This document shows positions 34,801 through 45,504 of a stretch of DNA of 64,000 bases, one piece after another. The position numbers and the translations under genes were made by a program. Within the stretch, counting starts at the first letter, position 1; the number at the start of each line of letters is the position of its first letter. Under the pieces are notes generated by a model. That model was not told where the DNA came from. It was given only the letters and a program-made list of their open reading frames with translations, and ran no database searches. Origin of the DNA: Bremia lactucae (lineage: Eukaryota; Oomycota; Peronosporomycetes; Peronosporales; Peronosporaceae); the NCBI RefSeq assembly GCF_004359215.1, contig NC_090622.1, forward strand, positions 2,176,626 through 2,240,625, written 5' to 3'.

Positions 34801-35475
34801 GACTCTCTACTCGACCTAGGATCATCGTGCTGTCCATTTGAACAACCGGTATCTTCCTGAAATGTCGCCCGATAGGCGTACATTCATGTCTCAGTCCACT
34901 TGACTTATTCGAGTGGTGGACCTTCGGCGCTGCCTGTGCATTAGCACAGCCGCCGGCAGCTGACTCCACAGGGTGATTGGTAATCACACTGTGACCTTGT
35001 GCCGTTGTACTAATGACCGTACCACAAGTGAGGCCTCGCACTCACTCGTAGTACACCCGCACGCTTCTGGACGCTCCAAGACGTTCATCAGATGGCCATC
35101 TGATGAACAAGTGGCAGGCATCTTTACGGATCGATGATGCCACCTGAACCTTGGCTTATATCTTCTGAGCTAAGGTAAACCTAGGATGAGATCAAGTTTG
35201 TCATTTAAAATCAGTACGATGAAATCGTCATCGTACTGTAAATCTTTTAATGTGTAGTGAAATTTCACTACGCGTTTCATCACTGTTATCGATGCGCCTG
35301 TCGCTAGACGCACCGTCATCCTCGTTGGAGGGATGTCGAGCTCAACAAATTTGAGCCTACGACCCTCTAGCGACTAGCGACGTATAAAGTTGATCGGCGC
35401 TCCACAGTCCACTAGAGCTTTAAGTGACAAATCAATTTTCTCTTTCAATTTCAAGGTGATGAGGGATACCCCATC
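31165..35475 (-). pseudogene. Pol of A2: protease, RT, integrase, chromodomain
   Basis: Protease near 35100-35470 has ALVDCGAPINF then an in-frame TAG identical to A1. RT (33477-34694) has GGWRIVHAFNKLNAATVPA and FMDLMDGFYQILM, but the F-D-D site has become LLTVYSS. RNase H is mostly deleted. Integrase (31930-33175) has GHRGREKT, SVDFVFGFPENDHKNNG and DRDPPLSAEF. The frame 31366-32007 is open through PKFIGPFRVLHRRGNAYTIE into a proline-rich linker and the chromodomain start QRFLVERILRDVKG; after one stop it continues RTSYLVRW and QYDETHPMD to about 31165. Confidence 0.87.
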
Positions 35476-35575
35476 CCTGGTGCAGAGACACATAATGATT
35501 GTGTGTCTGGAGCAACTTTAGTCAAGAGATTTGCAAATTCTCTTGAGGTTGCTGGATCAGTAGGGCGTTGCGCCC

Positions 35576-36581
35576 CTACTGACCCCGTCCATTTTTTGGC
35601 GGTCCGCCTCGCTGTTGCGATTTCGCAACAACGTCGGATCCGCGACCGTTGCCCTTTTTGGCATACGATCCAAAATTACGTTCAGTACCTTTCGGTGCTG
35701 GACGTGGGGCACTACACTCATGAGCGTAGTGTCCTAATTTTTGGCAGCGATGGCATTTCTGCGATCGCTTATTGCTCGAAAAGCGAGGTCTCTCGCTTTC
35801 GACGTAAGAAAGGTCCATGGGTTCTGGACCTCCTAACTCGTGTCGTCTTGGAGGACGATATGATGACGAACTAGCTTGAGCCTGTCTCAAGCTAAAGTTC
35901 TCCTGTTCCGCAACGGATATTGCTTCTTCAAGCATATCCAGTTCCAAGCGGAACCGGTGGGTTTTTACGGGACTATCAGTAAGACCTTGCATGAACACCG
36001 TAATCAACGTGTGTTCATGAACTGGGTTGTTCGTGATACAACACGCTAAGAGTCGTATGTGCTGGGCATAAGCGTGAACATCACGCTTGCCGAGCTCTGA
36101 ACTCAGCCCTAGGCGGCTCAAACGTATGTTTGAGCCGGGCTTTAAAAGCCTCTAGCGACCCAAAGACATATGGGTCGCGCAACTTAAGGCCTAATGCCCT
36201 AGTCTTGGCAAGAACTGCCAAATATGACTGATCAAATGCGACTTGCATTTGCTCGTCGACGATGTGACGAGCCCTTATGGCATCGTCCAACTCGACGAAC
36301 CATCTTAAGAGGGAGTCTTCTTCGACTCCCTTATACTTAGAGATGTCAATCTTTAAGGTTTCCGGACGACGCGTGTGCGTCATCCCACGTACAAAGGTCT
36401 GTACCTGCTGAAACCTCAACAGTTCTGCCTGTTGAGAGCCTTGCAGATAAAGCAAGGCTACCTTCTCCTTTGCCTCGTCAAGTTCATCTTATATGAACTT
36501 GGCGATGCCTGAATGGAGGGCATCTCTGTCCAAACCAGACAGCATGGCCAAGATGGCATCGTTCCCTACGGCCGAACTCAT
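35576..36581 (-). pseudogene. Gag of A2
   Basis: Starts MSSAVGNDAILAMLSGLDRD at 36581. The capsid-like piece 36081-36455 has ISKYKGVEEDSLLRWFVELD and FGSLEAFKARLKHTFEPPRA. The nucleocapsid part (35576-36121) keeps an intact C-x2-C-x4-H-x4-C knuckle (CHRCQKLGHYAHEC). Compared with A1, about 40 bases are missing near 36093, and frames change near 36470. This is the best preserved Gag of the family here. Confidence 0.85.
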
Positions 36582-36677
36582 TCGTTCGGCCGCACTCCTT
36601 TCTATGTCTTTTAGAAAGGAGTAGCCATCGCGCGAAAAGTGATGCGTATTTCCATTTTCATCTAACATGTCCATGTT

Positions 36678-36942
36678 AGAGATTCAATTTTGACGAAGTT
36701 CTCTAATTGGAACTCTATACCCCTCATTACACTATGGGGAATTTCGGCTACAGGGCCTCCTCCCACCCAACTATCACACACCTTCGGTGCAGGTTGGCAG
36801 GGCGGCCATCCATTGGATGGTTGCTCGTCTGCTTTTTAGCCTATCTCCGGCGATGTGTCATCGTACCGCCCTCCGCGGGTATCGATCCACGTACCTCCCG
36901 GTCCCAGTTCCAGTGCTTAACCACTCGGCCACTGAGGTCGGT
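36678..36942 (-). mobile_element. tRNA-derived SINE (265 bp) with 13-bp target duplication
   Basis: An insert absent from the same place in A1 and A3, flanked by ACATGTCCATGTT at 36665-36677 and 36943-36955. On the minus strand its head carries an A-box-like TGGCCGAGTGGTTAAGC and a B-box-like GGATCGATACC, as in Ser/Leu-type tRNAs, but it cannot fold as a full tRNA because the acceptor halves do not pair. The tail runs to the left end with CAAAATTGAATC. The layout is typical of a polymerase III-driven, tRNA-derived SINE mobilised by a LINE. Confidence 0.82.
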
Positions 36943-37002
36943 ACATGTCCATGTTGGATGATAGAAGTGTGGTCCTTGGACGGACTACAAAGTGCTACTA
37001 GG

Positions 37003-37271
37003 TGTAATGGGGCCCTGCCGACTTGTACTGCTTCATTACAAGTCCACTTCGCACTGCTTCATTACAAGTCCACTTCACACTGCCTCAGTGCGAGTGGTGC
37101 CTCACGTCTTTCTACGTACACTAGTACATGAAGAGAAAAACTACCAATGGTTATCGCTTTTAGAATATAACCATGTTAAGTAATTTTCTTTAAATATTAT
37201 TTTCCTTTTAGATAGCATATAAATTAACAACCTTTAAGGTTCAATTTCATGTAACGATACACCCCGTTACA
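37003..37271 (-). repeat. 5' LTR of A2, internally deleted
   Basis: Bounded by TGTAATGGGG and CCCCGTTACA. About 170 bases of the middle (including the TCCAGCGCTGACTGGA palindrome) are missing relative to 19145-19582. The preceding PBS has decayed to TAGTAGCACT (element sense). Confidence 0.85.
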
Positions 37272-39668
37272 AGAATGCTCCGATGGCCAAATCGTCCGAT
37301 AGAAACATGATTGCCAATCGATTGGGACGTATTTGGCTTCTGACGATTTGATTGACAGTCTTGTTAGTTCTCGGGCAGATATGACATCCTTGCGTCCCAC
37401 GCAGGCCCTTGAACAGCTCACTTTCGTTCAGCTAGTCATTTCAGTTTTCTTTCAAGTCTTGGGCTGGGATTTCTGCATCGTTGTAGCCGGTCGTCGAGAT
37501 CAAAGATTTCTCTTAAGCGCTTTGTTTCTATCGATCTCAATAATTAACGCACTCTCTTTAGCGCTTTAAATTCCGAGCTTTTAGAGGCTTTGTCGTGTGT
37601 ATTTTCTGATCAAAGGAGCATACGCCATCCAGATACCCCATCCACACGATACATCCGTTTATATGGTCAATTCATTAAGTCTTACGTTTGTGTCTATATC
37701 ATTCACGATCTAATTTTTTAAGATGAAGGGCCCACGACCGTTCTTTTATTTCAGAATGCAACGTCAATCGAATCAACTTGGCTTCATGAAGCTTGAGGCG
37801 CTTGTCGCCAAGAGACAGTAGTTTTTGTAAAATTCGATGCAACAGAAACTATTGCCTCTTGCTAAGGTCATGCGACTGTAGCTAAATTTATAGCCGGTTT
37901 GATGCCCAAAATGGATCAGCCAATTATTATTTGCTTTTATTTTTACATATCGCGCTACGTAATGGAGCTGAATGTGTTTGTGTCACTATAAAGATACTGA
38001 CACGGTTTGTCCCCGAGCTCGTTTCTCCATCAGCTTTTACGTCTCAAAACGTGGGGTTTTTCGCGTGGTAATCTTTTAATAAAACTTTATTAAAATAATT
38101 GATAAAGTTTTGAATATGTCCGGAGAGGTATTTTCGGAGATTAATTGCATAAAGAAGGGTTACCGTGGGTATAAGCTGTCGTTATGCCGAAGTTCTGGCT
38201 CTTAGGAGGGTGTCGTGGTCGGTTTTTGGACACGAGTTATATAGTGATAGCGGTCGCTAGTGTCGTAACTATACAGCGAAGAAAAGTTGAATGAGCCACA
38301 AAACTGCCAGAGAATGCAAGCCTTAAACTTGAGAGGCATCTAGCCATTAAGACAAAATCATAGAATTCAGGGCAACTTCATTGTAACACGGACATGGTAT
38401 TTTAAAATAGTTGCCGGTTTCCTAAATGTTCCACATTTTGATCCGAGATCCGTATAGCCAGAGCAAAAATTAGTGTTGTGGCTTCGCGTTCCTCAAAATT
38501 AATGAATTCTTTGAACTGGCTTTTGCAACACTTGCATTCCTTGAGATGGTTGCTGATACCTGTGATAAAAAATTGTGGTGGCCACACAAGGCATGAAAGG
38601 TGAAATCGTACTAGGCCGAGCTCCTTAAAAATTCACCACAACCAAAAAAATTTATTTATGCCCACGATAATGCTTGGGGTCTCCATAATAATAAGCGATG
38701 ACAGCTATTCCGGATTTTGTTTAGTAATTTAAACCAATCAAAAGGCGTTTTAGTACCAGATATTTTTTGGGTGTGTAACCCATAAGATAATATGACGTGT
38801 ATTTTGCTATATTTCTTGCGCTATTTGCTAAAACCGTTAGAAAAATCTCCGCAGTGTCTCAAGAAGAGAAATTTAGATGGGGCCTTCTTACAGGAAGTTT
38901 GCTGTGGGTTCTTTCTATCGCGAACAAGCCTTTTAGTGCATCCTCGTATGCCACATAAAAAAGAGTGTTCTGTCTCAGGCTGTGAAAGTCAGAAAAAAGC
39001 TATAAAAAAGCAGCTGTGCAAAATTCAAGTGTGGATCGGCTCATCAACTAAGAAGTATTAATTGTTAAAGGGGTTTGATCGCTTCACAATCATCCTTACA
39101 TTCATCAGCTTGTCAAAAACAAAGAAAGAAATCAAGTATAAATTTTTAAAAGTCTAGATTTACATCGAGTAGCCAGCTTCGTCGGATCTTTTCTCAGCAA
39201 TAAAAAGAAAGGGAGCATTTGCTTGATACGAATAAAACATCCTCTTCGCAAAGTCGCGTGGGTTCAAGCGGGATCTCGAAAAACGAATCGACTGTATGTT
39301 TTTGGAATTGAGCAAACAACAAACTTCAAACCGGCTTGGGGTTCAAACTGCTAGTAAAGGATGAGTCCACGAAACGCCAACGAGTCCTTGTATAGGAAAC
39401 TATCATAGTCCCACCGGAGCGTGTGCGCAACCGAGTGAGCGCGGCAAAAGATGGCGTTAACCTGATTCTTCATCAAACTTAGACACTCGACAAATCTTTC
39501 GACATCTATCAATTCCCATTCCTCACTCGAGATGATGTAATCCATTTCTATCAATGCCATAGAAATCCAGGGTGTGTCCCTGAAAAGAAGGTTTTCAACC
39601 ACAAAACCAAATTCTTTTTTCATTTGGCAATTTGTCTCCAAAGAGGCAAACTCAAAACCATCACTCTC
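37272..39668. other. Intergenic, no supported gene
   Basis: AT-rich sequence upstream of the FYVE gene. Small frames worth noting: 38792-39061 (plus) with CSVSGCESQKKAIKKQLC, similar to a C-S-V-x-G-C zinc-finger repeat but lacking the final His; and 39351-39641 (minus), whose end CRAHSVAHTLRW resembles the tail of a retroelement-type RNase H. Neither is strong enough to call as a gene. Confidence 0.5.
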
Positions 39669-40751
39669 ATGCCATTATTCCAATTTGGAAAATCCGACGC
39701 GGAAAAAGCCCGCCAACGCGTTCTCAAGGAAGTCAAGCGGCAAGCCAAGCGCCAGCGCAAGCAAGCCGCCAAGGAAGTTCGTCAAGCACGCAAAGCTCAA
39801 AAGAAACGTCGGCGCCCATTTGGCCGCAACACGCGCCACGAGCGCCCAAATGGCCCCAACGAGCCGTACGAGCGCCCCAATGGCCCCGACGAGCGCTCCT
39901 TCCATTCCACGATGCCCGACGAGCAGTCGTATACTTCTAACGCACGTGACGAGCGCTCGTCTACCCACAATGCGCGTTCGTCTACCCCAAACGCGCCGTA
40001 TGAGCGTCGCCCTTCCTTTGCCAATCCTCTTTGTACCGAGACTCCCGCGTTTTCAAACAGTCTTCAATGCCACGTATGCGCCAAAAAGTTTGGACGTGCA
40101 CTGCACCATCGTCGTCACCATTGCCGGGCATGCCGACACAGTTGCTGCTTGCGCTGCATGAGTCGCGTGCGTCGACCAGTGCCTCAATTTGGACTCTTTG
40201 AGCCACAAAAAATTTGTGTCGTGTGTGACACACTGGGCGCGCATACCAACGTCTCGCCACCGCGGGAACCTGCCGATGCCATTCGTGCGCTTGCGGCTGG
40301 GCATACCAATGCACGTCGTTTGCGCTCGGCGTCGTGGCGTGCACGGACAGCATCGTGGCGCCCACGCACTGCGTCGTGGCACTCGGCATCCCTGCCTACG
40401 ACAGTCGACTATACGGACGAGAGTCCTGTGCGCGAGCGAAACCGCTCTCGTAGCAAGAGTAGCGCACGCTGGCATTTGCCAATTCGACCATTACAGAAAG
40501 CCAAGGAGATTGCGGAAAAAGTGCGGAATCAAAGTCTTGATTGGGAATTGCAGATGGAGAAGCAACGGTTGTACGGTTCTCGTGGTCATGATGTACACGA
40601 ACAAATGACGTCGCCACCAGGAAGTTATGGCGGACAAGCGATGCGACTCCGTCCCCAGACGATTGCTCCTCCGACTTTTGGCGCCAAAGACATTCAGCAG
40701 CAGCCTTCAACGACTGCGAACTTAGCAAACGGACCGGTGGTGGAGCTGTAG
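39669..40751 (+). CDS. FYVE-type zinc finger protein
   Basis: 360 residues from the ATG at 39669 (MPLFQFGKSDAEKARQRVLK); a frame-matched ATG exists at 39624, but the later one begins the conserved-looking helical basic region. Residues about 9-50 are a lysine/arginine-rich helix. Residues about 60-115 carry repeats of the type NE/DERPNGP and ARDERSS. The FYVE finger spans about 132-187 with CHVCAKKF, the basic phosphoinositide-binding motif HRRHHCRAC, CCLRC and a closing CVVC. FYVE domains bind phosphatidylinositol 3-phosphate on endosomes. After the finger come RTASW-type repeats and a Ser/Arg-rich stretch. No introns needed. Partner proteins unknown. Confidence 0.88.
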   Translation: MPLFQFGKSDAEKARQRVLKEVKRQAKRQRKQAAKEVRQARKAQKKRRRPFGRNTRHERPNGPNEPYERPNGPDERSFHSTMPDEQSYTSNARDERSSTHNARSSTPNAPYERRPSFANPLCTETPAFSNSLQCHVCAKKFGRALHHRRHHCRACRHSCCLRCMSRVRRPVPQFGLFEPQKICVVCDTLGAHTNVSPPREPADAIRALAAGHTNARRLRSASWRARTASWRPRTASWHSASLPTTVDYTDESPVRERNRSRSKSSARWHLPIRPLQKAKEIAEKVRNQSLDWELQMEKQRLYGSRGHDVHEQMTSPPGSYGGQAMRLRPQTIAPPTFGAKDIQQQPSTTANLANGPVVEL

Positions 40752-41742
40752 GGTTGCAACTTGAGGGAAAAAGGCTTTTTGGGATAGGGGAGGGGTTGTT
40801 GGATGGGCATGCACCTTCACTGGAAAAGGGGGCCTTTGCGGTTATATATATATATATATGCTTGGATTTGGATTTTGCGAATTGTTTTGATACACGGAGT
40901 TTCATGGTGCGCTTTTTGTGTTTGGATAAAAGTTGCCTTTTTAAAAAAAAACGATTGCCAGTGATGTAGAATATATCTTATTTTGCCAACAGCGGAGTCT
41001 TCTGAGCCGTGTGAGGGAACAAGTGCCCTTCAGGTTCTTCTTTCTTTTTAAAAGAGAGAGTGCAAATTGGCAGGTCGACTCGATAGTAGGAGTGGCGGCT
41101 TTTACTAAAACTTGTTTAATTAGCGCCACAGAGGCTATTGCTTGATTTGCATTTAATGAAATCTTAACTTACTTTTATAAGCAAAATTGTATTATCGTGA
41201 CGAACCTACTCGGGAAAATCAATCAAATCCTGGTGCTAATGCTTTGTCGCAGGAACCATGGGCTTCCCATTCAACCAGACAGCTTGCGCTGGGACATGCG
41301 TTACCTTTATTAGACAGCGATATGTTGCGACATCTTATCATGGACAAGGGAAATGTTACAATGAAATGGACACGGTGAATGTCCTAAAAAGGTGGAAATG
41401 TCCTCACGCTTGTAAATGTGTATTTACAATCATTCCTCTGCTATCTTTTAGCCGCAGGTAAATTTTAAAAAGAGTAGTGGGAATTATAAAGTAGCGAAAG
41501 TATCTTTACTAGATGTGAATTTTGATAACATAACATTGCCCCTTGTGTACAGGGGGACCCTTTGCTAGTACTGATAACAGTACTAGTCAACCTACACTGA
41601 TTACAGTGAAAGTCGGGCGCCTCGACTACTTCACGTTCACGACGTGCAGAGAAAGATTATAGGTATCTTAGTAGTCTTAGATACCAAAGGTTAATTCTAA
41701 GGCTTTAGAATAGAGAAAAAGTAAAACTATAGTAATATATTA
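40752..41742. other. Intergenic, 3' of the FYVE gene
   Basis: Holds a short TA microsatellite (about 40842-40859) in the 3' flank. A 67-codon plus frame at 41258-41461 has six cysteines (FNQTACAGTC and KCPHACKC) and is preceded by a plausible 3' splice site (GCTTTGTCGCAG), but no first exon was found. From about 41535 the sequence vaguely resembles part of the family A LTR (ACGTTCACGACGTGCAGAG). Confidence 0.45.
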
Positions 41743-42570
41743 TGTAACGGGCTAAAGTTGCCCTAATGTTACACAGTCCCCGTTAAGTACACTTGGTGTA
41801 CTCAAGGGGAAGGTCAATTACTAGATTAAAGTAATTTGTCCCAGCACTCAGGTGTGGTTCACATTTGTGACCAACCCTTGAGTATGTGATGCACAAAGGT
41901 GCATTCACATTAAAAGGGATGACGGCTAGCGTTAGCCGTTACGCGAGGTATCTAGAAAGATACGCTCGCAATACATATTAAATGTTATCTATAAAGTTGA
42001 CATTTTGATTGGTAAAAATAGGTTTATATATTTAATACGATTAAATATAAATCAGTCTGAAAACTACGTCTGTAACGGGCTAAAGTTGCCTAATGTTACA
42101 CAGTCCCCGTTAAGACCACTTGGTGTACTTAAGGGGATGATCAACTACTAAAAATTAGTAATTAGACCCCGCACTCGGGTGTGGTGCACATTTGTGACCA
42201 ACCCTTGAGTATGTGATGCACAAAGGTGCATTCACATTAAAAGGGATGACGGCTAGCGTCAGCCGTTACGCGAGGTATCTAGAAAGATACGCTCGCAATA
42301 CATATTAAATGTTATCTATAAAGTTGACATTTTGATTGGTAAAAATAGGTTTATATTTTTAATACGATTAAATATAAATCAGTCTGAAAACTACGTCTGT
42401 AACGGGCTAAAGTTGCCTAATGTTACACAGTCCCCGTTAAGACCACTTGGTGTACTTAAGGGGATGATCAACTACTAAAAATTAGTAATTAGACCCAGCA
42501 CTCGGGTGTGGTTCACATTTGTGACCAACCCTTGTGTATGATGCACATGGGTGCATTCACATTAGGAGGT

Positions 42571-42634
42571 ATGACGCCCAGCGTCATCCGTGATGACGGC
42601 TAGCGTCATCCGTGATGACGGCTAGCGTCATCCG
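42571..42634 (+). repeat. Palindromic 22-bp repeats in LTR U3
   Basis: About three units of GATGACGGCTAGCGTCATCC. Each unit is an inverted pair of TGACG half-sites that could form a hairpin. Copy number differs among LTRs: one decayed unit at 41926, two at about 47008-47052. Confidence 0.8.
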
Positions 42635-42873
42635 TTACGCGAAGTATCTATAAAGATACGCTCGCAATACATATTAAAAATGATATCTATAGAGATAACA
42701 TTTTAATTAGTAAAAATAGGTATTTGTATTTAATTCTATTAAATATAAATCAGTCTGAAAACTACTTCCTACTTGGTAAGTGCGCACGAGGAGACGGATT
42801 ACCGCTCCCGTGACGACACTTAACCAGAGTTCTTAGTGTGTTGGGTGAGGTCGCTAACGCGCCCACCACAACT

Positions 42874-43303
42874 NNNNNNNNNNNNNNNNNNNNNNNNNNN
42901 NNNNNNNNNNNNNNNNNNNNNNNNNNNNNNNNNNNNNNNNNNNNNNNNNNNNNNNNNNNNNNNNNNNNNNNNNNNNNNNNNNNNNNNNNNNNNNNNNNNN
43001 NNNNNNNNNNNNNNNNNNNNNNNNNNNNNNNNNNNNNNNNNNNNNNNNNNNNNNNNNNNNNNNNNNNNNNNNNNNNNNNNNNNNNNNNNNNNNNNNNNNN
43101 NNNNNNNNNNNNNNNNNNNNNNNNNNNNNNNNNNNNNNNNNNNNNNNNNNNNNNNNNNNNNNNNNNNNNNNNNNNNNNNNNNNNNNNNNNNNNNNNNNNN
43201 NNNNNNNNNNNNNNNNNNNNNNNNNNNNNNNNNNNNNNNNNNNNNNNNNNNNNNNNNNNNNNNNNNNNNNNNNNNNNNNNNNNNNNNNNNNNNNNNNNNN
43301 NNN
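42874..43303. other. Assembly gap (430 N)
   Basis: 430 undetermined bases inside the tandem LTR array. The true length and number of LTR units here are unknown. Confidence 1.
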
Positions 43304-43553
43304 TATTTAATTCTATTAAATATAAATCAGTCTGAAATTTACTACCTACTTGGTAAGTGCGCACGAGGAGACGGATTACCGCTCCCGTGACGTCACTTCA
43401 CCAGAGTTCTTAGTGTGTTGGGTGAGGTCGCTTGCGCGCCCACCACAACTACCTCACTGCACGCAAGAGAAGCAGGTGCAAACCGCTTCCTCGCTGTGCT
43501 AGGGTGTGTGCTTAAGTAGAGCGTGGCCGCATTACGACGTGCCCGCCTACACT

Positions 43554-43563
43554 TGGTAGCACT
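43554..43563 (+). promoter_or_regulatory. Primer-binding site of B1
   Basis: TGGTAGCACT two bases after the LTR end CCTACA. Same decamer as in families A and C. Confidence 0.82.
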
Positions 43564-43607
43564 TGAAATCCTTCCCACGACCCGCATCTCTGCGTGTGTA
43601 CGTGAGG

Positions 43608-44600
43608 ATGAGCCTCAACATTGATTGGGCTCATTTTCCCCACCTCTCCGAACATCATCGGGAGGTGGCAGGGCTAATGGCGCAGGGACTTGGTGAACAA
43701 GCCCTGGCCAGGCTCCTGGGTAGTCCTCCTGAGCAACATGTTGCTCAGTTGGAGCAGTTTGAGGCATTTGTGCTCGGACAGCGGAGGGCCGCGTCCGAGG
43801 CACAGAGCCATGCTGCGGCGGAGTCCGTCACTCAGACTCAGGATGAGCTGAGGCATGAGCAGGCTCGGAGCGAGGCTCTCAACAGGACTGTTGAGATGCT
43901 CTCTGCCCGGCCGCATCAGCCGAGGCCCATTCGGATGGACCCGCCCAAGTTCGATGGAACTGCGGCGCACACGATTGTCCACTGGCTTTTAGCCGTGGAG
44001 CAATGCGGTGTCGCCCAGCTCATCGAGGACGACAGCCGGATGGTGTCGTACGCTATGTCGCATCTGCGCGGTAAGGCCTCAGAGTGGGCTTACTCGGCGC
44101 TTATGGCGGACAGAAAAGCGGTCCCTACATGAGCGATCTTTAAGGAAAAGATTCGCGCCATGTACCAGCCGCGCGAGCAACGAAGTGTTGCTTCAGGCGT
44201 GCTTCTGTGGAACGCGACAGGCGAAGCGATCTCTGCAAGAGTATGTGCAAGAGATGCGCTCGCTGTCGGCGTCCATAACCGTAGGTCCGATTCCGGAGCA
44301 CATTAAGGTGCCCACGTTTATGAACGGACTACGGCATGGCCCATCGCGACAGGCCATTTTCAGATAGGTGCCGTCGACGATGGAAGAGGCAATTCAAATT
44401 GCCTTGGTTGAGGGGCAATCCTACAACAGTGATTCGGCGGCAGCTTGGTATAAGCCGTCGGCCGAGAGGTCAGATGCCACTCCCATGGAGTTGTGCAATG
44501 CAGACACGGCTCGCTCGTTAAGCCGAGGACGGGCTGAGCGCAATGGAGTCGCACCAGCGTCATTTAGACGCTGTGTTGCAGACTTTAAAGGACGAGAAGT
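43608..44600 (+). pseudogene. Gag of family B (B1)
   Basis: Starts MSLNIDWAHFPHLSEHHREV at 43608, 54 bases after the PBS. The N-terminal half is a long helical region with many Gln, Glu and Ala, then RPIRMDPPKFDGTAAHTIVH and LRGKASEWAYSALM, the classic retrotransposon Gag core. A stop at 44130 and frame changes follow. Later pieces have AKRSLQEYVQEMRSLSASI and TMEEAIQIALVEGQSY. The codons are more GC-rich than in families A and C. Confidence 0.85.
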
Positions 44601-44602
44601 TT

Positions 44603-44870
44603 AAGGGAGTTCAGGTAGAACTCGCCTTCAGCTTTAGTGACTTCTCTTGTAAAGAGAAGTTCACAGTGCTAGGTATGAAGAGTCCGTATGACCTCAACCT
44701 AGGCATGCCATGGTTGGCAAAGTACTAACCATGGATAGACTGGCGTACACACACAAAATCTACGCAGGATATTGGAAAGGATGTGCTCTTGCGAGAGGCG
44801 TATGCAACTGATGTCGTGTTAAACACAGTTGAGGGTGCGTTGACGGGATGTCAAACGTCACCAATTCCTA
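44603..44870 (+). pseudogene. Protease remnant of B1
   Basis: Contains VQVELAFSFSDFSCKEKF and SPYDLNLGMPWLAKY followed by PWIDWR, the C-terminal part of a retropepsin-like domain. The active-site half is deleted between 44600 and here. It is cut near 44870 by family C sequence in opposite orientation. Confidence 0.7.
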
Positions 44871-45215
44871 CCCACTATGGATTTTACCTTAGCGGGATCT
44901 GCTCGAAGGCCTCGCTTCCCAATGAAGAACCCTAAGAAAGGAATTTCTTCTGCGCCGAAAATGCATCTAGAGGCATTGGTATACAATTTATTTGTCCGCA
45001 TACACTCGAGCACTGCTCGCAAATACTCTTTGCGGTTTTCCATATCCGTATGACCCTGTTCCGCACGACTGTGGACAGTTCTGTCACCAAAATAAGGATG
45101 TGCGCAACCTTGATGAGGGCGGAACAGTTGCGTCACTAGACGATTAAATGTTGCCGGGGCGTTGAAAAGCCCTTGCGTTTGGTACAGGGCACGAAAAAAG
45201 GAGGGCATGCCCTTG
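44871..45215 (-). pseudogene. Isolated family C RT fragment
   Basis: Minus-strand piece with NAPATFNRLVTQLFRPHQGC, a decayed catalytic site (YFGDRTVHS for YFDDIFVHS), HLRAVLECMR-like sequence and RCIFGAEEIPFLGFFIGKRG. It corresponds to about 28000-28300 of C2. No other family C sequence adjoins it. Confidence 0.82.
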
Positions 45216-45504
45216 GAACATGCATCTTTGCGCGCATTATATTAATTTAATAATCAAAATAATCAATTAATTTAATTGATTGACACTACTAGCGTAGATG
45301 TAGTGGATTAGTTGAGATATAACGATCATAAGACCTTTATTCTGTGCTTCACAGATATCAATAATTGACATCAATATTGTATATTCAACGTAAACCATTC
45401 ATGAAATCATCAATGCTAAAATCTTCTCCTATGCTACTACTAGCTAAAGGGTTGTTTTTGACATCATTTTCTGCATCAAGGTCACTAATACCATTCTCAT
45501 AGGT

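Larger units (their letters stand above)
31141..37271 (-). mobile_element. Family A Ty3/Gypsy chromovirus, copy A2
   Basis: Minus-strand copy with 5' LTR (37003-37271, internally deleted), gag, protease, RT, integrase, chromodomain and the C-terminal part of the opposite-strand ORF. Its 3' end, with the N-terminal half of that ORF and the 3' LTR, is missing at the junction with C2 near 31140. The RNase H segment is deleted at about 33311, and the RT catalytic DD is lost. A SINE sits between gag and the LTR. Confidence 0.9.
41743..43551 (+). repeat. Tandem array of family B LTR units, with gap
   Basis: TGTAACGG starts occur at 41743, 42071 and 42398, so the first two units are 328 and 327 bp and hold only the first part of an LTR, both ending near AACTACGTC. 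The third runs into the assembly gap. Sequence after the gap starts again within an LTR (the TATTTAATTC segment also present at 42725) and ends GCCTACA at 43551. At least four partial or complete units are therefore in direct tandem. Confidence 0.88.

Noticed and set aside
36860..36942. tRNA gene for Ser or Leu on the minus strand
   Set aside because: A-box and B-box words are present, but the acceptor halves do not pair and the T-loop is eight bases, while a 13-bp target duplication brackets a 265-bp unit. It is the head of a SINE, not a tRNA gene.
37224..37421. Possible Copia RNase H end (SSEAKY-like string) on the minus strand
   Set aside because: Only a six-residue resemblance, partly overlapping the family A LTR; no other Copia motif nearby.
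38792..39061. Zinc-finger exon with CSVSGCESQKK
   Set aside because: A single C-S-V-x-G-C repeat without the closing His and without repeats on either side. Too weak to annotate as a gene.
39675..40475. Several minus-strand frames over the FYVE gene
   Set aside because: They mirror the Arg/Pro-rich repeats of the plus-strand FYVE protein, which has the zinc-finger signature.
42762..43390. Long frames through the N gap
   Set aside because: They consist almost entirely of unknown residues and only read through the assembly gap.
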